From assembly GCF_029978005.1 (NCBI RefSeq), contig NZ_JARKOZ010000153.1, positions 1 to 64,000 of the forward strand: a stretch of 64,000 nucleotides of DNA. Reading direction: 5' to 3'. Position 1 is the first letter of the stretch. Each line of letters begins with the position of its first letter. Made by a program: the position numbers and the translations under genes. Origin of the DNA: Solidesulfovibrio sp. (GTDB lineage Bacteria; Desulfobacterota; Desulfovibrionia; Desulfovibrionales; Desulfovibrionaceae). Below are positions 24,034-32,688 of the stretch, piece after piece. The notes under the pieces were generated by a model, which was given only the letters and a program-made list of their open reading frames with translations, did no database searches and had not been told where the DNA came from.

Positions 24034-25611
24034 CTAGGACTCGACCTCGAAGGCCACGGTTTCGGCGGCTTCGGCCGTGCGCAGCTTGCTGTGCTTGATG
24101 CCGTACAGGAAGTAGACGACCAGGCCGATGGCCATCCAGATGACCAGCCGCAGCCAGGTGTCCAGCGGCAGGCCGGCGGCCAGGTAGAGGCAGCTGAGAC
24201 AGCCCAGGATGGGCGTCAGGGGCATGAGCGGCGTCCTGAAGGGACGCGCCAGGTCCGGCTGCTTGTAGCGCAGCACCAGCACGCCGGCGCAGACGATGGC
24301 GAAGGCGAACAGCGTGCCGATGGACACCAGCTCGCCCAGGATGCCGATGGGGAAAAAGCCCGACACGAGCGCCACGGCCAGCCCCGTCACGAGGGTGGTC
24401 ATGAACGGCGTGCCGAACTTGGGATGGATCTTGGAGAAACCGGGCGGCAGCAGGCCGTCCTTGGACATGCTGAAGAAGATCCTGGGCTGACCCAGCAAGA
24501 AGACCAGGATCACGGAGGTCAGGCCGGCGATGGCCCCGAGCTTCACCAGGATGGACAGCCAGGGCATGCCCATGACGTCGATGGCCACGGCCACGGGGTC
24601 GGACACGTTGAGTTTGGTGTAGGGAGCCACGCCCGTGAGCACGAGGGACACCAGCACGTACAGGACGGTGCAGATGACCAGGGAGCCGAGAATGCCGATG
24701 GGCATGTCCCGCTGGGGATTTTTCGCCTCCTGGGCGGTGGTGGAAACGGCGTCGAAGCCGATGTAGGCGAAAAACACCACGCCCGCCGCCCGGACGATGC
24801 CGGACAGGCCGAAGTGGCCGAAGTCGCCGGTGTTTTGCGGAATGAACGGCAGCCAGTTGGCCGGCGTGACGAAGAAGACGCCGACGCCGATCACCAGCAG
24901 CACGACCACGATCTTGAGCGCCACGATGCAGGCGTTGACCGTGGCCGACTCCTTGATGCCCCGGATCAGCACGCCGGTGAGCAGCAGCACGATCAGGCAG
25001 GCCGGCAGGTTGAACAGGGAGACGGCCTGGGGCAGGCCGGCCGCGTCGATGCCGGCCAGCTGCAGGTCCTTGGCGTAGGCCGACAGCTGATACCAGCCCT
25101 CGGGCGTGGCCGCGTGCAGCTTGGCGAACACGGACTGGGACAGGTAGACCAGATGGGCGCCGGGCGCGTCCATGAGCTGGGGCGGTATGTGGATGCCCAG
25201 GCTCTTGAGGAAGCTGACCATGTACCCGGACCAGCCCACGGCGACCGTGGCGGCGCAGACGGAGTATTCGAGGATGAGGTCCCAGCCGATGAACCAGGCC
25301 AGGAGTTCGCCGAGGGTGGCGTAGGCGTAGGTGTAGGCGCTTCCGGCGATGGGAATCATGGAAGCGAATTCCGCGTAGCACAGCCCGGCGAAGCCGCAGC
25401 ACACGGCGGCCAGGGCGAAGGAGAGCACGACGCTCGGGCCGGCGTATTCCGCCGCCGCCTTGCCCGTGAGCACGAAGATGCCCGCGCCGATGACCGCGCC
25501 GATGCCGATGGCGGTCAGGTTCACGGGGCCGAGGGTTTTCTTGAAGCCGCTGTGGGCCTTTGCCTCATGTTGCAAAGCGGTGATGCTTTTTCTTCTCCAC
25601 AGAGTGTCCAT
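24034..25611 (-). CDS. Amino acid permease, APC superfamily (cationic amino acid transporter type)
   Basis: 525 residues from an ATG at 25611 with AAGGA upstream. About twelve to fourteen membrane helices. The first helix contains [16 protein letters not shown], the unwound-helix substrate motif of APC permeases, and [25 protein letters not shown] follows, as in YfnA/CAT-type transporters. Located 357 bp downstream of alanine dehydrogenase on the same strand, it plausibly imports alanine or a related amino acid that feeds the dehydrogenase; substrate is inference. Its leader contains a duplicated segment (see 25609-25774). Confidence 0.88.
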   Translation of the reverse strand: MDTLWRRKSITALQHEAKAHSGFKKTLGPVNLTAIGIGAVIGAGIFVLTGKAAAEYAGPSVVLSFALAAVCCGFAGLCYAEFASMIPIAGSAYTYAYATLGELLAWFIGWDLILEYSVCAATVAVGWSGYMVSFLKSLGIHIPPQLMDAPGAHLVYLSQSVFAKLHAATPEGWYQLSAYAKDLQLAGIDAAGLPQAVSLFNLPACLIVLLLTGVLIRGIKESATVNACIVALKIVVVLLVIGVGVFFVTPANWLPFIPQNTGDFGHFGLSGIVRAAGVVFFAYIGFDAVSTTAQEAKNPQRDMPIGILGSLVICTVLYVLVSLVLTGVAPYTKLNVSDPVAVAIDVMGMPWLSILVKLGAIAGLTSVILVFLLGQPRIFFSMSKDGLLPPGFSKIHPKFGTPFMTTLVTGLAVALVSGFFPIGILGELVSIGTLFAFAIVCAGVLVLRYKQPDLARPFRTPLMPLTPILGCLSCLYLAAGLPLDTWLRLVIWMAIGLVVYFLYGIKHSKLRTAEAAETVAFEVES

Positions 25612-25774
25612 CGGATTTCCTTCGGGCTTTTTGAGGATATGCCTGAATTGGATATCGCATGGAAAACAACGCTGCCTGGAAAAACCTCCTTTGCGCCTGG
25701 CGGGGCAGGTTGGGGTTGCGGATCGTTGCATCTGCCGTCCATGGCGCTCCCTCGGGGCTTTTAGGTGATATGCC
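25609..25774 (-). repeat. Duplicated translation-start leader upstream of the permease
   Basis: Two 35-bp copies (25609-25643 and 25740-25774), aligned without gaps, share 25 positions, including an ATG, a purine-rich RBS and a GGCATATC block at the same spacing. They are 131 bp apart, so the upstream ATG is out of frame with the permease and could open a short frame running across the permease start. The rest of the gap 25775-25968 holds only GC-rich palindromes (25859-25881 and 25925-25952). Confidence 0.5.
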
Positions 25775-25924
25775 GCGATGGGAGGGACATGGCTTTCGGG
25801 CCTGTCCGGGGCGGCCCCGGTCCCGGGGCGCGAGGGCGCGCCCGGAGACGGCCGAGGCGGCCCCGGGGAATTCCCGGGGCCGCGACGGCCGCGTCCGTTG
25901 GCGAGGCGCGCGCGGAGTTCCCCC

Positions 25925-25952
25925 GGCCGCGATCCGGGCAGGGATCGCGGCC
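25925..25952 (-). terminator. Candidate hairpin after alanine dehydrogenase
   Basis: A perfect 11-bp inverted repeat (GGCCGCGATCC and its complement) 17 bp beyond the stop, without a clear T-run. It may only slow transcription or protect the mRNA end. Confidence 0.4.
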
Positions 25953-25968
25953 GAACATGCCGTGGGTC

Positions 25969-27081
25969 CTACAGCAGGGATTCCACCGGGGTGTAGTCGA
26001 GGCCGAAGGCGTCGGAGACGCCCTTGAAGGTGACCTTGCCGCCCACGACGTTGGCCCCGTTCTTGATTTCCAGGGTGTCGCGCATGGCCTGCTTCCAGCC
26101 CTTGGAGGCGATCTCCTGGGCGTAGGGCAGCGTGGCGTTGGTCAGGGCCAGGGTCGAGGTCTTGGCCACCGCGCCGGGCATGTTGGCCACGCAGTAGTGG
26201 ACCACGCCGTCCACGGAGTAGATGGGGTCGCCGTGGGTGGTGGGCTTGGAGGTCTCGAAGCAGCCGCCCTGGTCGATGGCCACGTCCACGAGCACGGAGC
26301 CCTTCTTCATGAGCTTCAGCATCTCGCGGGTGACGAGCTTGGGCGCCTTGGCCCCCGGGATGAGCACCGCGCCGACCACCACGTCGGCCCGGGACACGAG
26401 GTCGCGGATGACGGCCGGGCTGGACATGAGCGGGATGCAGTTTTTGGGCATGATGTCGCTCAGGTAGCGCAGGCGGTCCAGGTCGAGGTCCAGGATGTAG
26501 ACCTTGGCCCCCAGGCCGCAGGCCATCTTGGCCGCGTTGGCCCCGACCTCGCCGCCGCCGATGACCACCACCGTGCCCGGGTCCACGCCCGGCACGCCGC
26601 CGAGCAGCACGCCCAGGCCCCCGTGCTCCATCTCCAGATATTTCGCGCCCTGCTGGATGGCCATGCGGCCGGCCACCTCGCTCATGGGGGTCAGAAGCGG
26701 CAGGGAGCCGTCGGCCTTCTGCATGGTCTCGTAGGCGATGCCCACGCACTTGCTCTTGATCAGCGCCTTGGTCTGGCGCTCGTCGGCGGCCAGGTGCAGG
26801 TAGGTGAAGACGATCTGGCCCTCGCGGATCAGGTCGTACTCGGCGGGCATGGGCTCCTTGACGTGCATGACCATGTCGGCACGCGCGTAGATGTCCTTGG
26901 GCCCGTCCACGATCTCGGCCCCGGCCGCCTTGTAGGCCGCGTCCTCGAAGCCGCTGCCCGCGCCGGCGTTTTTCTCGACGAGAAGCGTGTGGCCGTGCTG
27001 GCACATGACTTCCACGCCCGCGGGGGTCATGCAGACGCGATTCTCTTCGGACTTGATCTCCTTGAGGATGCCAACGATCAT
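25969..27081 (-). CDS. ald: Alanine dehydrogenase
   Basis: 370 residues, the standard length. MIVGILKEIKSEENRVCMTP is the family N-terminus, GTVVVIGGGEVGANAAKMA near 170-188 is the NAD-binding Rossmann loop, and the AlaDH/PNT pattern continues through DVAIDQGGCFETSKPTTH and VANMPGAV. It oxidatively deaminates L-alanine to pyruvate and ammonium with NAD, feeding pyruvate to energy metabolism in a sulfate reducer. The start at 27081 matches the family start. A sigma-54 promoter lies at 27144-27159 and the gene for a sigma-54 activator is directly upstream, so induction by alanine or another amino acid is likely. Confidence 0.95.
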   Translation of the reverse strand: MIVGILKEIKSEENRVCMTPAGVEVMCQHGHTLLVEKNAGAGSGFEDAAYKAAGAEIVDGPKDIYARADMVMHVKEPMPAEYDLIREGQIVFTYLHLAADERQTKALIKSKCVGIAYETMQKADGSLPLLTPMSEVAGRMAIQQGAKYLEMEHGGLGVLLGGVPGVDPGTVVVIGGGEVGANAAKMACGLGAKVYILDLDLDRLRYLSDIMPKNCIPLMSSPAVIRDLVSRADVVVGAVLIPGAKAPKLVTREMLKLMKKGSVLVDVAIDQGGCFETSKPTTHGDPIYSVDGVVHYCVANMPGAVAKTSTLALTNATLPYAQEIASKGWKQAMRDTLEIKNGANVVGGKVTFKGVSDAFGLDYTPVESLL

Positions 27082-27143
27082 GTTCTTGCTCCGGTGGGAT
27101 TTGAGGTTGTTCGGTCGCGCCGCCGTGGGCGTTTCCCTTTCAA

Positions 27144-27159
27144 AGCAAATCCCTTGCCA
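27144..27159 (-). promoter_or_regulatory. Sigma-54 promoter for ald
   Basis: On the minus strand the sequence TGGCAAGGGATTTGCT matches the sigma-54 consensus TGGCAC-G-N4-TTGC(A/T) at all but one position, with GG and GC at the correct -24/-12 spacing. The ald ATG is 62 bp downstream. Confidence 0.8.
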
Positions 27160-27246
27160 AGCCGACTCCCGGGAGCGTGGCCCGGCCGCCTCCCGGGAGA
27201 CCGGGAAAGATTCCCGAAAATAAACCCTTTTCTGCCGGGAGATTAG

Positions 27247-27282
27247 CCTGAAAAACAAAACCGGCGGGAAGAATTCCCGCCG
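27247..27282 (-). terminator. Terminator of the sigma-54 activator gene
   Basis: A perfect 9-bp stem (27262-27270 with 27274-27282), and on the minus strand it is followed by GGTTTTGTTTTT. It separates the activator transcript from ald, which has its own promoter. Confidence 0.8.
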
Positions 27283-27342
27283 AGGCGCGCCGGCCGCGTG
27301 GCGGCCTGGAAAACGGAGGAAGCGTCCAGGAGAAAGGGAGCA

Positions 27343-27449
27343 TGGAACGATATCGTTCCATGCCTCTACAGAAAGGCATCTAACTTATTTCAATAAGAAG
27401 AGAAGTTGCGATGGAAATAAAACGTTCCGGATGGATCGTTAAGTTTCCA
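27343..27449. promoter_or_regulatory. Three 18-bp dyads, likely activator binding sites upstream of ald
   Basis: TGGAACGATATCGTTCCA (27343-27360, part of a 22-bp perfect palindrome 27341-27362), TGGAAATAAAACGTTCCG (27412-27429) and TGGATCGTTAAGTTTCCA (27432-27449) share a TGGA-N10-TCC(A/G) layout. The last two have centres 20 bp apart, two helix turns. They lie roughly 185-305 bp upstream of the sigma-54 promoter, a usual distance for enhancer sites, and the last overlaps the stop of the activator gene. Confidence 0.6.
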
Positions 27450-29007
27450 ACTGATGCTTGCGGAGCTTGTTGCGCAGGGCCGTATGCGAGATGCCGATCT
27501 CCCTGGCGATCCGGCGCAGGCTTTTGCGACCCGCCAGGGCCTCTTCCAGGAGGCCCCGTTCGTACTGGCCGAGCGCCTCGCGCAGGGGGCGCGGCCGGAC
27601 CGGGTCCGGCGCGGCAGGCGGGACCGCGTCGCGCACGCGCTCCTGGAACAGCAGGATGGCGTCCGCGTCGATGGGATTTTCGTCGGACAGGATGGCCGAG
27701 CGCTCCACCACGTTCTTGAGCTCCCGCACGTTGCCCGGCCAGGGGTGGCGCAAAAGCTTGCGCCGGGCCCCCTCGCCGAAGGCGCGCGGCGACGTGCCCA
27801 GCCGCGAGGTGAGCAGGAACAGGAAATGCTCGGCCAGGGGCAGGATGTCGTCGACGCGCTCGCGCAGGGGGGGGATGGTCAGGGGCAGGACGTTTATGCG
27901 GTAGTAGAGGTCCTCGCGGAACAGGCGCTTTTCCACGAGCTCTTCCAGGTTGCGGTTGGTGGCCGTGACGATGCGGGCGGCCACCGGCGATTCCCGGCCG
28001 TCGCCCAGGCGGCGCACCCGGCGGCTCTGGATGACGCGCAGAATCTTGGCCTGCGCCCCGAGCGGCATCTCGCCGATCTCGTCCAGGAAGACCGTGCCCT
28101 CCCCGGCCAGCTCGAACAGGCCCGGCCGCCCTTCCCGGCGGGCCCCGGAAAACGCGCCGCCCACGTAGCCGAACAGTTCGCTTTCCAGCAGCGACTCGGG
28201 TACGGCGGCGCAGTTGACGGCCACGAACGTCCCCTCCCGGCCGCTGGCCGCGTGGATGGCCTGGGCGAAGAGCTCCTTGCCCGTGCCGGATTCGCCCCGG
28301 ATGGTGACGATGGCGTCGCTGGGGGCGATCTTCTCGGCCATGGCCAGGGCCTCGCGCAGGGAGGGGCTCGCGCCCACGATGTCGTTGAAGCTCACTTCCC
28401 CGGGCTCGGTCATGGTCCTGGCCAGGTCCTGGATGTCCTGGGCGTCCCGGGCGATCTCCACCGCGCCGAGCACCGCGCCCGAGGCGTCCAGGATGGGCCG
28501 GCCGGTGGCGAAGTAGCGCAGCCGCTTGCGTTTCTGCACCACGTTCTTCTTGACGTTGTTGTAGCGGCTGCCGCGCAGGCAATCGAGGATGGCGTAGTCG
28601 GGCAGGGGCAGGTCGCGGACGTCCCGGCCGACGACGTCGGCGGCGTCGCAGCGAAAATTGGCCTTGGCCACGCTGTTCATGAGGGTGACGCGACCCTCGG
28701 CGTCCACGGCCAGGATGGATTCGTCGATGTTGTCGAGCACGATGCGCAGCAGGTTGGCCTGCTTTTCGTGGGGCAGCGCCTCGATGAACCGGATTTCGAG
28801 CAGGTCGGAGAAGGCGGCCAGCATGGCCAGGATCTCCTCCCGGGGGCAGACCGGCCGGCCGGGATCGATCTCCATGAAGATGTGGGCGCAGCCGTCCTTC
28901 TGCACGACCTCCATGGCGACGATGTTGCAGCCCTGACCGGCCAGGCGGGAGGAGATGTCGGCCACGATGCCGATGCGGTCCGTGAAGGTGAGGTGCAGCT
29001 TGCTCAT
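27439..29007 (-). CDS. TyrR-like sigma-54-dependent regulator (ACT-PAS-AAA-HTH)
   Basis: 522 residues. An N-terminal ACT domain (LHLTFTDRIGIVADISSRLAG) for amino-acid sensing, a PAS domain (about 80-190), a sigma-54-interacting AAA domain with Walker A GESGTGKE near 240 and Walker B GTVFLDEIGEMP, and a C-terminal TyrR-type helix-turn-helix (RRIAREIGISHTALRNKLRK). The sigma-54 contact loop reads GAFSGA instead of GAFTGA. It is directly upstream of ald and the permease; the sigma-54 promoter and dyads next to it make ald its likely target. Confidence 0.92.
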   Translation of the reverse strand: MSKLHLTFTDRIGIVADISSRLAGQGCNIVAMEVVQKDGCAHIFMEIDPGRPVCPREEILAMLAAFSDLLEIRFIEALPHEKQANLLRIVLDNIDESILAVDAEGRVTLMNSVAKANFRCDAADVVGRDVRDLPLPDYAILDCLRGSRYNNVKKNVVQKRKRLRYFATGRPILDASGAVLGAVEIARDAQDIQDLARTMTEPGEVSFNDIVGASPSLREALAMAEKIAPSDAIVTIRGESGTGKELFAQAIHAASGREGTFVAVNCAAVPESLLESELFGYVGGAFSGARREGRPGLFELAGEGTVFLDEIGEMPLGAQAKILRVIQSRRVRRLGDGRESPVAARIVTATNRNLEELVEKRLFREDLYYRINVLPLTIPPLRERVDDILPLAEHFLFLLTSRLGTSPRAFGEGARRKLLRHPWPGNVRELKNVVERSAILSDENPIDADAILLFQERVRDAVPPAAPDPVRPRPLREALGQYERGLLEEALAGRKSLRRIAREIGISHTALRNKLRKHQLET

Positions 29008-29050
29008 GGCCTCCCCGTCCCGGCCGCCGGCGAGGCCGGGGGGCGCGGGT

Positions 29051-30061
29051 CTAGACGGCCACGCCTGTAACCCGCAGGGCGAAGTAGCACAAGGCCGCCA
29101 CCACGGCCGCGGCCGGAATGGTCATGATCCAGGCCACCACCAGCCGGCCGGCCACGCCCCAGCGCACGGCCGAAAGCCGCTTGGACGCGCCCACGCCGAT
29201 GACCGTGGTGGAGATGGTGTGGGTGGTGGAGATGGGCGCGCCAAGGGCCGACGCGCCGCAGATGACGGCCGCGGCCGCCGTCTCGGCGGCGAAGCCGTGG
29301 ATGGGCTCCAGCTTGAAGATCTTGTGCCCCATGGTCTTGACGATCTTCCAGCCCCCCGAGGCCGTGCCGAGGCCCATGGCCAGGGCGCAGGAGAGCTTGA
29401 CCCAAAACGGCACGGTCATTTCCGGAATCTCGCCGAAAAGGACCAGGGCCAGGGTGATGATGCCCATGGTCTTCTGGGCGTCGTTTAGGCCGTGGCTCGT
29501 GGCCATGAAGGCCGAGGACACGATCTGGAGCTTCTTGAACAGGAAGTTCACCCGCCTGGGCGTGCTGCGGCACACCAGCCACGACAGCAGCACCATGAGC
29601 AGGTAGCCGGACAGGAAGCCGGCCAGGGGAGAGAGCACCAGCGGCAGCAGGATCTTGGTGGCGATGGAGCCGTAGCTCGGCGCGTCCCAGCCGCCGTAGG
29701 CGATGGCCGCGCCGATGAGTCCGCCGACCAGGGCGTGGGACGAGGACGAAGGCAGGCCCCAGTACCAGGTGAGCAGGTTCCAGACGATGGCCCCGAGCAG
29801 GGCGGCCAGCACCACCCCCTGGCTGCCGGCCACCACCTCCGGCCGCACGATGCCGCTGCCGATGGTGTGGGCCACGGCCGTGCCCAGAAACGCGCCGAGG
29901 AGGTTGAGCGCCCCGGCCATGCACACGGCCGTCAGCGGCGAGAGCACCTTGGTCGAGACGATGGTGGCGATGGCGTTGGCGCTGTCGTGGGCGCCGTTGG
30001 TGAAGTCGAAAAGCAGGGCCACGGCCACCACGGCGACGAGCATGAGCGGGATGTCAGGCAT
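29051..30061 (-). CDS. pit: Inorganic phosphate transporter, PiT family
   Basis: 336 residues with about ten membrane helices. Both family signatures are present: DFTNGAHDSANAIATIVSTK near residue 20 and GLNDAQKTMGIITLAL in the second half (about 195). It moves phosphate with a cation (or a metal-phosphate complex). The ATG overlaps by 8 bp the end of the DUF47 gene, so the two are coupled; this transporter plus DUF47 pair is common. Confidence 0.93.
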   Translation of the reverse strand: MPDIPLMLVAVVAVALLFDFTNGAHDSANAIATIVSTKVLSPLTAVCMAGALNLLGAFLGTAVAHTIGSGIVRPEVVAGSQGVVLAALLGAIVWNLLTWYWGLPSSSSHALVGGLIGAAIAYGGWDAPSYGSIATKILLPLVLSPLAGFLSGYLLMVLLSWLVCRSTPRRVNFLFKKLQIVSSAFMATSHGLNDAQKTMGIITLALVLFGEIPEMTVPFWVKLSCALAMGLGTASGGWKIVKTMGHKIFKLEPIHGFAAETAAAAVICGASALGAPISTTHTISTTVIGVGASKRLSAVRWGVAGRLVVAWIMTIPAAAVVAALCYFALRVTGVAV

Positions 30062-30689
30062 TTTTGAGCACCACGCCTTCCAGCACGTCGGAAAGCGCCT
30101 CGGTGCGCTCCACGGCCGCCTCGATGCGGTCGAATAGGTGCTTCCATTTGACGATGTCCAGGATGGCGGCGTAGTCGCCCTGCTCCTCGCCGCCGTCGTA
30201 GAGCTCGCCGATGCCGACCATGAGCAGGGTCTCGCACTCGTGCTTGAGGGCCTCGATCCTGGCGAAGTGCTCCTCGGCCTGCTTGTTGGCCCGCATGCGC
30301 GAGAGCACCATGCCGACCTCCTCGATCATCGCCCGCAGGTTGCTGATGATGCGCCGGGCCGGGTAGCGGATGCGGTCGAAGCCGAAAAGCCCCACCCGCG
30401 AGGCGATGGCCTTGATGAGGTTCAGGATGTCTTCCTGGGTGAGGTTGATCTCGTGGATGTCCTCACGGTCGATGGGCGTGATGAAGGTGAGCGAGAGCTC
30501 CTTGGCGATGCGCCGGCTGATGGCGTTGCCTTCGGATTCGATGATGGTGATGCGTTTGCAGCGCTCCTCCACGTCGTCGAAGGAGGTGAACAGCTCGTCG
30601 AGGATGATGGCCGCCTTGACCAGCTTGCGGTGTTGCTCGCCAAAAAGGTCGTAGAATTTCACCGACCTGGGGAACAGGCTGAAACCCAT
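30054..30689 (-). CDS. DUF47 family (PhoU-like) partner of PiT
   Basis: 211 residues, all-helical, with the DUF47/TIGR00153 pattern: FPRSVKFYDLFGEQHRKLVKA at the start and ESEGNAISRRIAKELSLTFITPIDREDIHEI in the middle, whose acidic residues bind metal in PhoU-like folds. It probably controls activity of the PiT transporter encoded immediately downstream with an 8-bp overlap. Confidence 0.9.
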   Translation of the reverse strand: MGFSLFPRSVKFYDLFGEQHRKLVKAAIILDELFTSFDDVEERCKRITIIESEGNAISRRIAKELSLTFITPIDREDIHEINLTQEDILNLIKAIASRVGLFGFDRIRYPARRIISNLRAMIEEVGMVLSRMRANKQAEEHFARIEALKHECETLLMVGIGELYDGGEEQGDYAAILDIVKWKHLFDRIEAAVERTEALSDVLEGVVLKNA

Positions 30690-30878
30690 GGCTTCTCCGC
30701 TGTCGTTGCGTGCGGGCCGGCGAGCCGCCGCGTCCGGGGCTTGCGCGATCCCTTTCCGGGGTATCCGGCATCCGAATGCGCGCGCGGCGTCCCTTTGACG
30801 CCGTCGCGTTTCAAAGAAAAAAACGATTCCAGTATGTTGCCTGCAAAGTCCGCATCCCCGAAAGGAAAGGGCGCGGCC

Positions 30879-32570
30879 CTAGGCCGCCCCCCCGGCCAGA
30901 GGCAGCCGCACCACGCGGGACGCGCCGTCGAGGCAGGCCTCGCCGCCGCCGTCGGCCAGGTCGGCCGTGGGCAGGGCGATGTCCAGATTGGCCGGTCCCT
31001 CGAAGCGCAGCACGGCGTGGCCGTCCTCCCGGCTGGCGGTCACGCCCACGGACACGGCGTCCGGGGTCTGGGAGAGGATGGCGCAAAAGGCCCGCACCAT
31101 GTCGTCGTAGGCGGCGCGTACGGGCAGCGGCCCGTCCGGGGCGGCCACGAGCCGGGCCACCACGCCCTTGGCCCGCAACAGCGGGGCGGAGAGCATGAGC
31201 GCCTGCTTGAGGGCGGAGACGGCGTCGCCGCCGGGGGTGGCGGCCCGGGCCGCGGCGAAGCGCTCGCGGGCGGCGGCGAGCAGTTCCTCGATGAGCGTCT
31301 TCATGTCGTCGGCGGCCCGGATGACCGCGCCCAGGGCCATGGCCGCGTTCGTCCCACGGCCGGCCTCGTCCCCGCCCGGCGGCAGCAGGTCCAGGGCCGT
31401 CTCGGCGAACCCGCGCACCTTGGTCAGGGGCGTGCGCAGGTTGTGGGAGACGTCGATGACGAAGTCGCGGAAGATGCGGTCCATGGAGGCTGCCTCGGTG
31501 ACGTCGTGAAAGGTCGCCACCCTCGCGGCCGGGTCGGCCTCGTCGGCCAGCCGCGCCGCCGTCACCTCCACCACCCGGCCGTTGGCCAGCTCGAAGCGGC
31601 CGATGCGCTCCCACGGCCCGGCCTCGGGGTCGAAGGCGGTCAGGGCGCGCTCCACGCAAAGGGGCATGCCGGCCTCGATGGGCGTGCGCCCGACCGGCTC
31701 GGGCAGCTTGGGGAACATCTCGCGCAGGGCCCGGTTGGCGGCCACGATGCGGCCGACTCCGTCCAGGATGGCCACGCCCTCGGCCATGCTTTCCAGGACC
31801 GCCTCCTGGCGGGCCCGGCGCTCCTCGATCTCCCGGACCTGCCCGCCGATGCGCTCGGCCAGGATGTTGATGGAGGCGGCCAGGGGCGCGAAATCCCGGG
31901 CCGGCACGATGTGGATGCGCCGGTCGTAGTGGCCCCGGCCGACGGCGGCGACCACGCCCGCGATTTCCTTGAGCGACCGGGACGTGCTCCGGGCCAGACC
32001 GTAGGCGGCCACGCCCCCGGCCACGAAGACCAGGGCCAGCACGGCCAGGATGGCGTCGCGAAGGCGCGAAAGCTCCCCGCCCAGGGCGGACATGGGCATG
32101 GCCAGGCGCAGCACTCCGGCCGGCACGCCCTCCCCGCCCGGCCAGGCCCGGGCCACGTAGAGCATGTCGCGCCCGAGCGTCTGGCTCTTGCGCACGTCCT
32201 GGCCGAAGCCGCCGGCGAGCGCCTGGCGGACTTCCGGCCGGCCGGCGTGGTCCTCCATCTCCGGCACCCCGGCGGCATGGACCGCGGAATCGGCCACCAC
32301 CTTGCCGTCCACGATGTAGGTCAGGCGAAAGCCCAGGTGCGGGCCCAGGGCGTCGGCGTAGGCGGCCAGGGCGGACCGGCCGTCCAGGCCCGGCTCCTTG
32401 GAGAGCAGGTAGCCGGCCAGGTCCAGGGAGGTCCTGGCCCGTTCCTCGGCCTCGGCCAGCACGGCCTTTTCGGCCCGGCCGGTGGCGAAGACGAAGACAC
32501 AGATGAGGACCAGCAGGAAAAATCCCCAGGTCCAGAGCAGAAACTGCAACGTGATCGAGCGCTTGGGCAT
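30879..32570 (-). CDS. PhoR-like membrane sensor kinase with unrecognisable ATP-binding domain
   Basis: 563 residues starting at the ATG at 32570 (GGAGCGG upstream). TM1 (about 9-30), a periplasmic region of about 130 residues, TM2 (about 165-185), HAMP, a PAS domain (about 240-345) and an H-box VIDVSHNLRTPLTKVRG. After it, the expected HATPase N-box and the DxGxG and GxGLG boxes are absent: the segment reads AAYDDMVRAFCAILSQTPDAV and then goes straight to a short C-terminus. The kinase may be a phosphatase only, or a signalling relic. It is 189 bp upstream of the DUF47-PiT genes; no response regulator is adjacent. Confidence 0.75.
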   Translation of the reverse strand: MPKRSITLQFLLWTWGFFLLVLICVFVFATGRAEKAVLAEAEERARTSLDLAGYLLSKEPGLDGRSALAAYADALGPHLGFRLTYIVDGKVVADSAVHAAGVPEMEDHAGRPEVRQALAGGFGQDVRKSQTLGRDMLYVARAWPGGEGVPAGVLRLAMPMSALGGELSRLRDAILAVLALVFVAGGVAAYGLARSTSRSLKEIAGVVAAVGRGHYDRRIHIVPARDFAPLAASINILAERIGGQVREIEERRARQEAVLESMAEGVAILDGVGRIVAANRALREMFPKLPEPVGRTPIEAGMPLCVERALTAFDPEAGPWERIGRFELANGRVVEVTAARLADEADPAARVATFHDVTEAASMDRIFRDFVIDVSHNLRTPLTKVRGFAETALDLLPPGGDEAGRGTNAAMALGAVIRAADDMKTLIEELLAAARERFAAARAATPGGDAVSALKQALMLSAPLLRAKGVVARLVAAPDGPLPVRAAYDDMVRAFCAILSQTPDAVSVGVTASREDGHAVLRFEGPANLDIALPTADLADGGGEACLDGASRVVRLPLAGGAA

Positions 32571-32587
32571 ACCCGCTCCCTGCGTGA

Positions 32588-32600
32588 CGAAACCGTTTCG
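32588..32600. promoter_or_regulatory. Operator-like palindrome before the sensor kinase
   Basis: CGAAACCGTTTCG is a perfect dyad 18 bp upstream of the start codon, flanked by two TGCGTGACG direct repeats (32581-32589 and 32603-32611). The binding factor is unknown. Confidence 0.35.
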
Positions 32601-32688
32601 ATTGCGTGACGGTTCCGTGGCGCACAGAGGTATAGGCGGCCTGGGCTCCGGGGGCAAGAGGGCATGTCCCGGCGGCCCGCCCCGGCCG

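Noticed and set aside
22015-25764. Long antisense frames over catalase and over the permease
   Set aside because: Same GC-driven effect; the sense frames carry clear family signatures.
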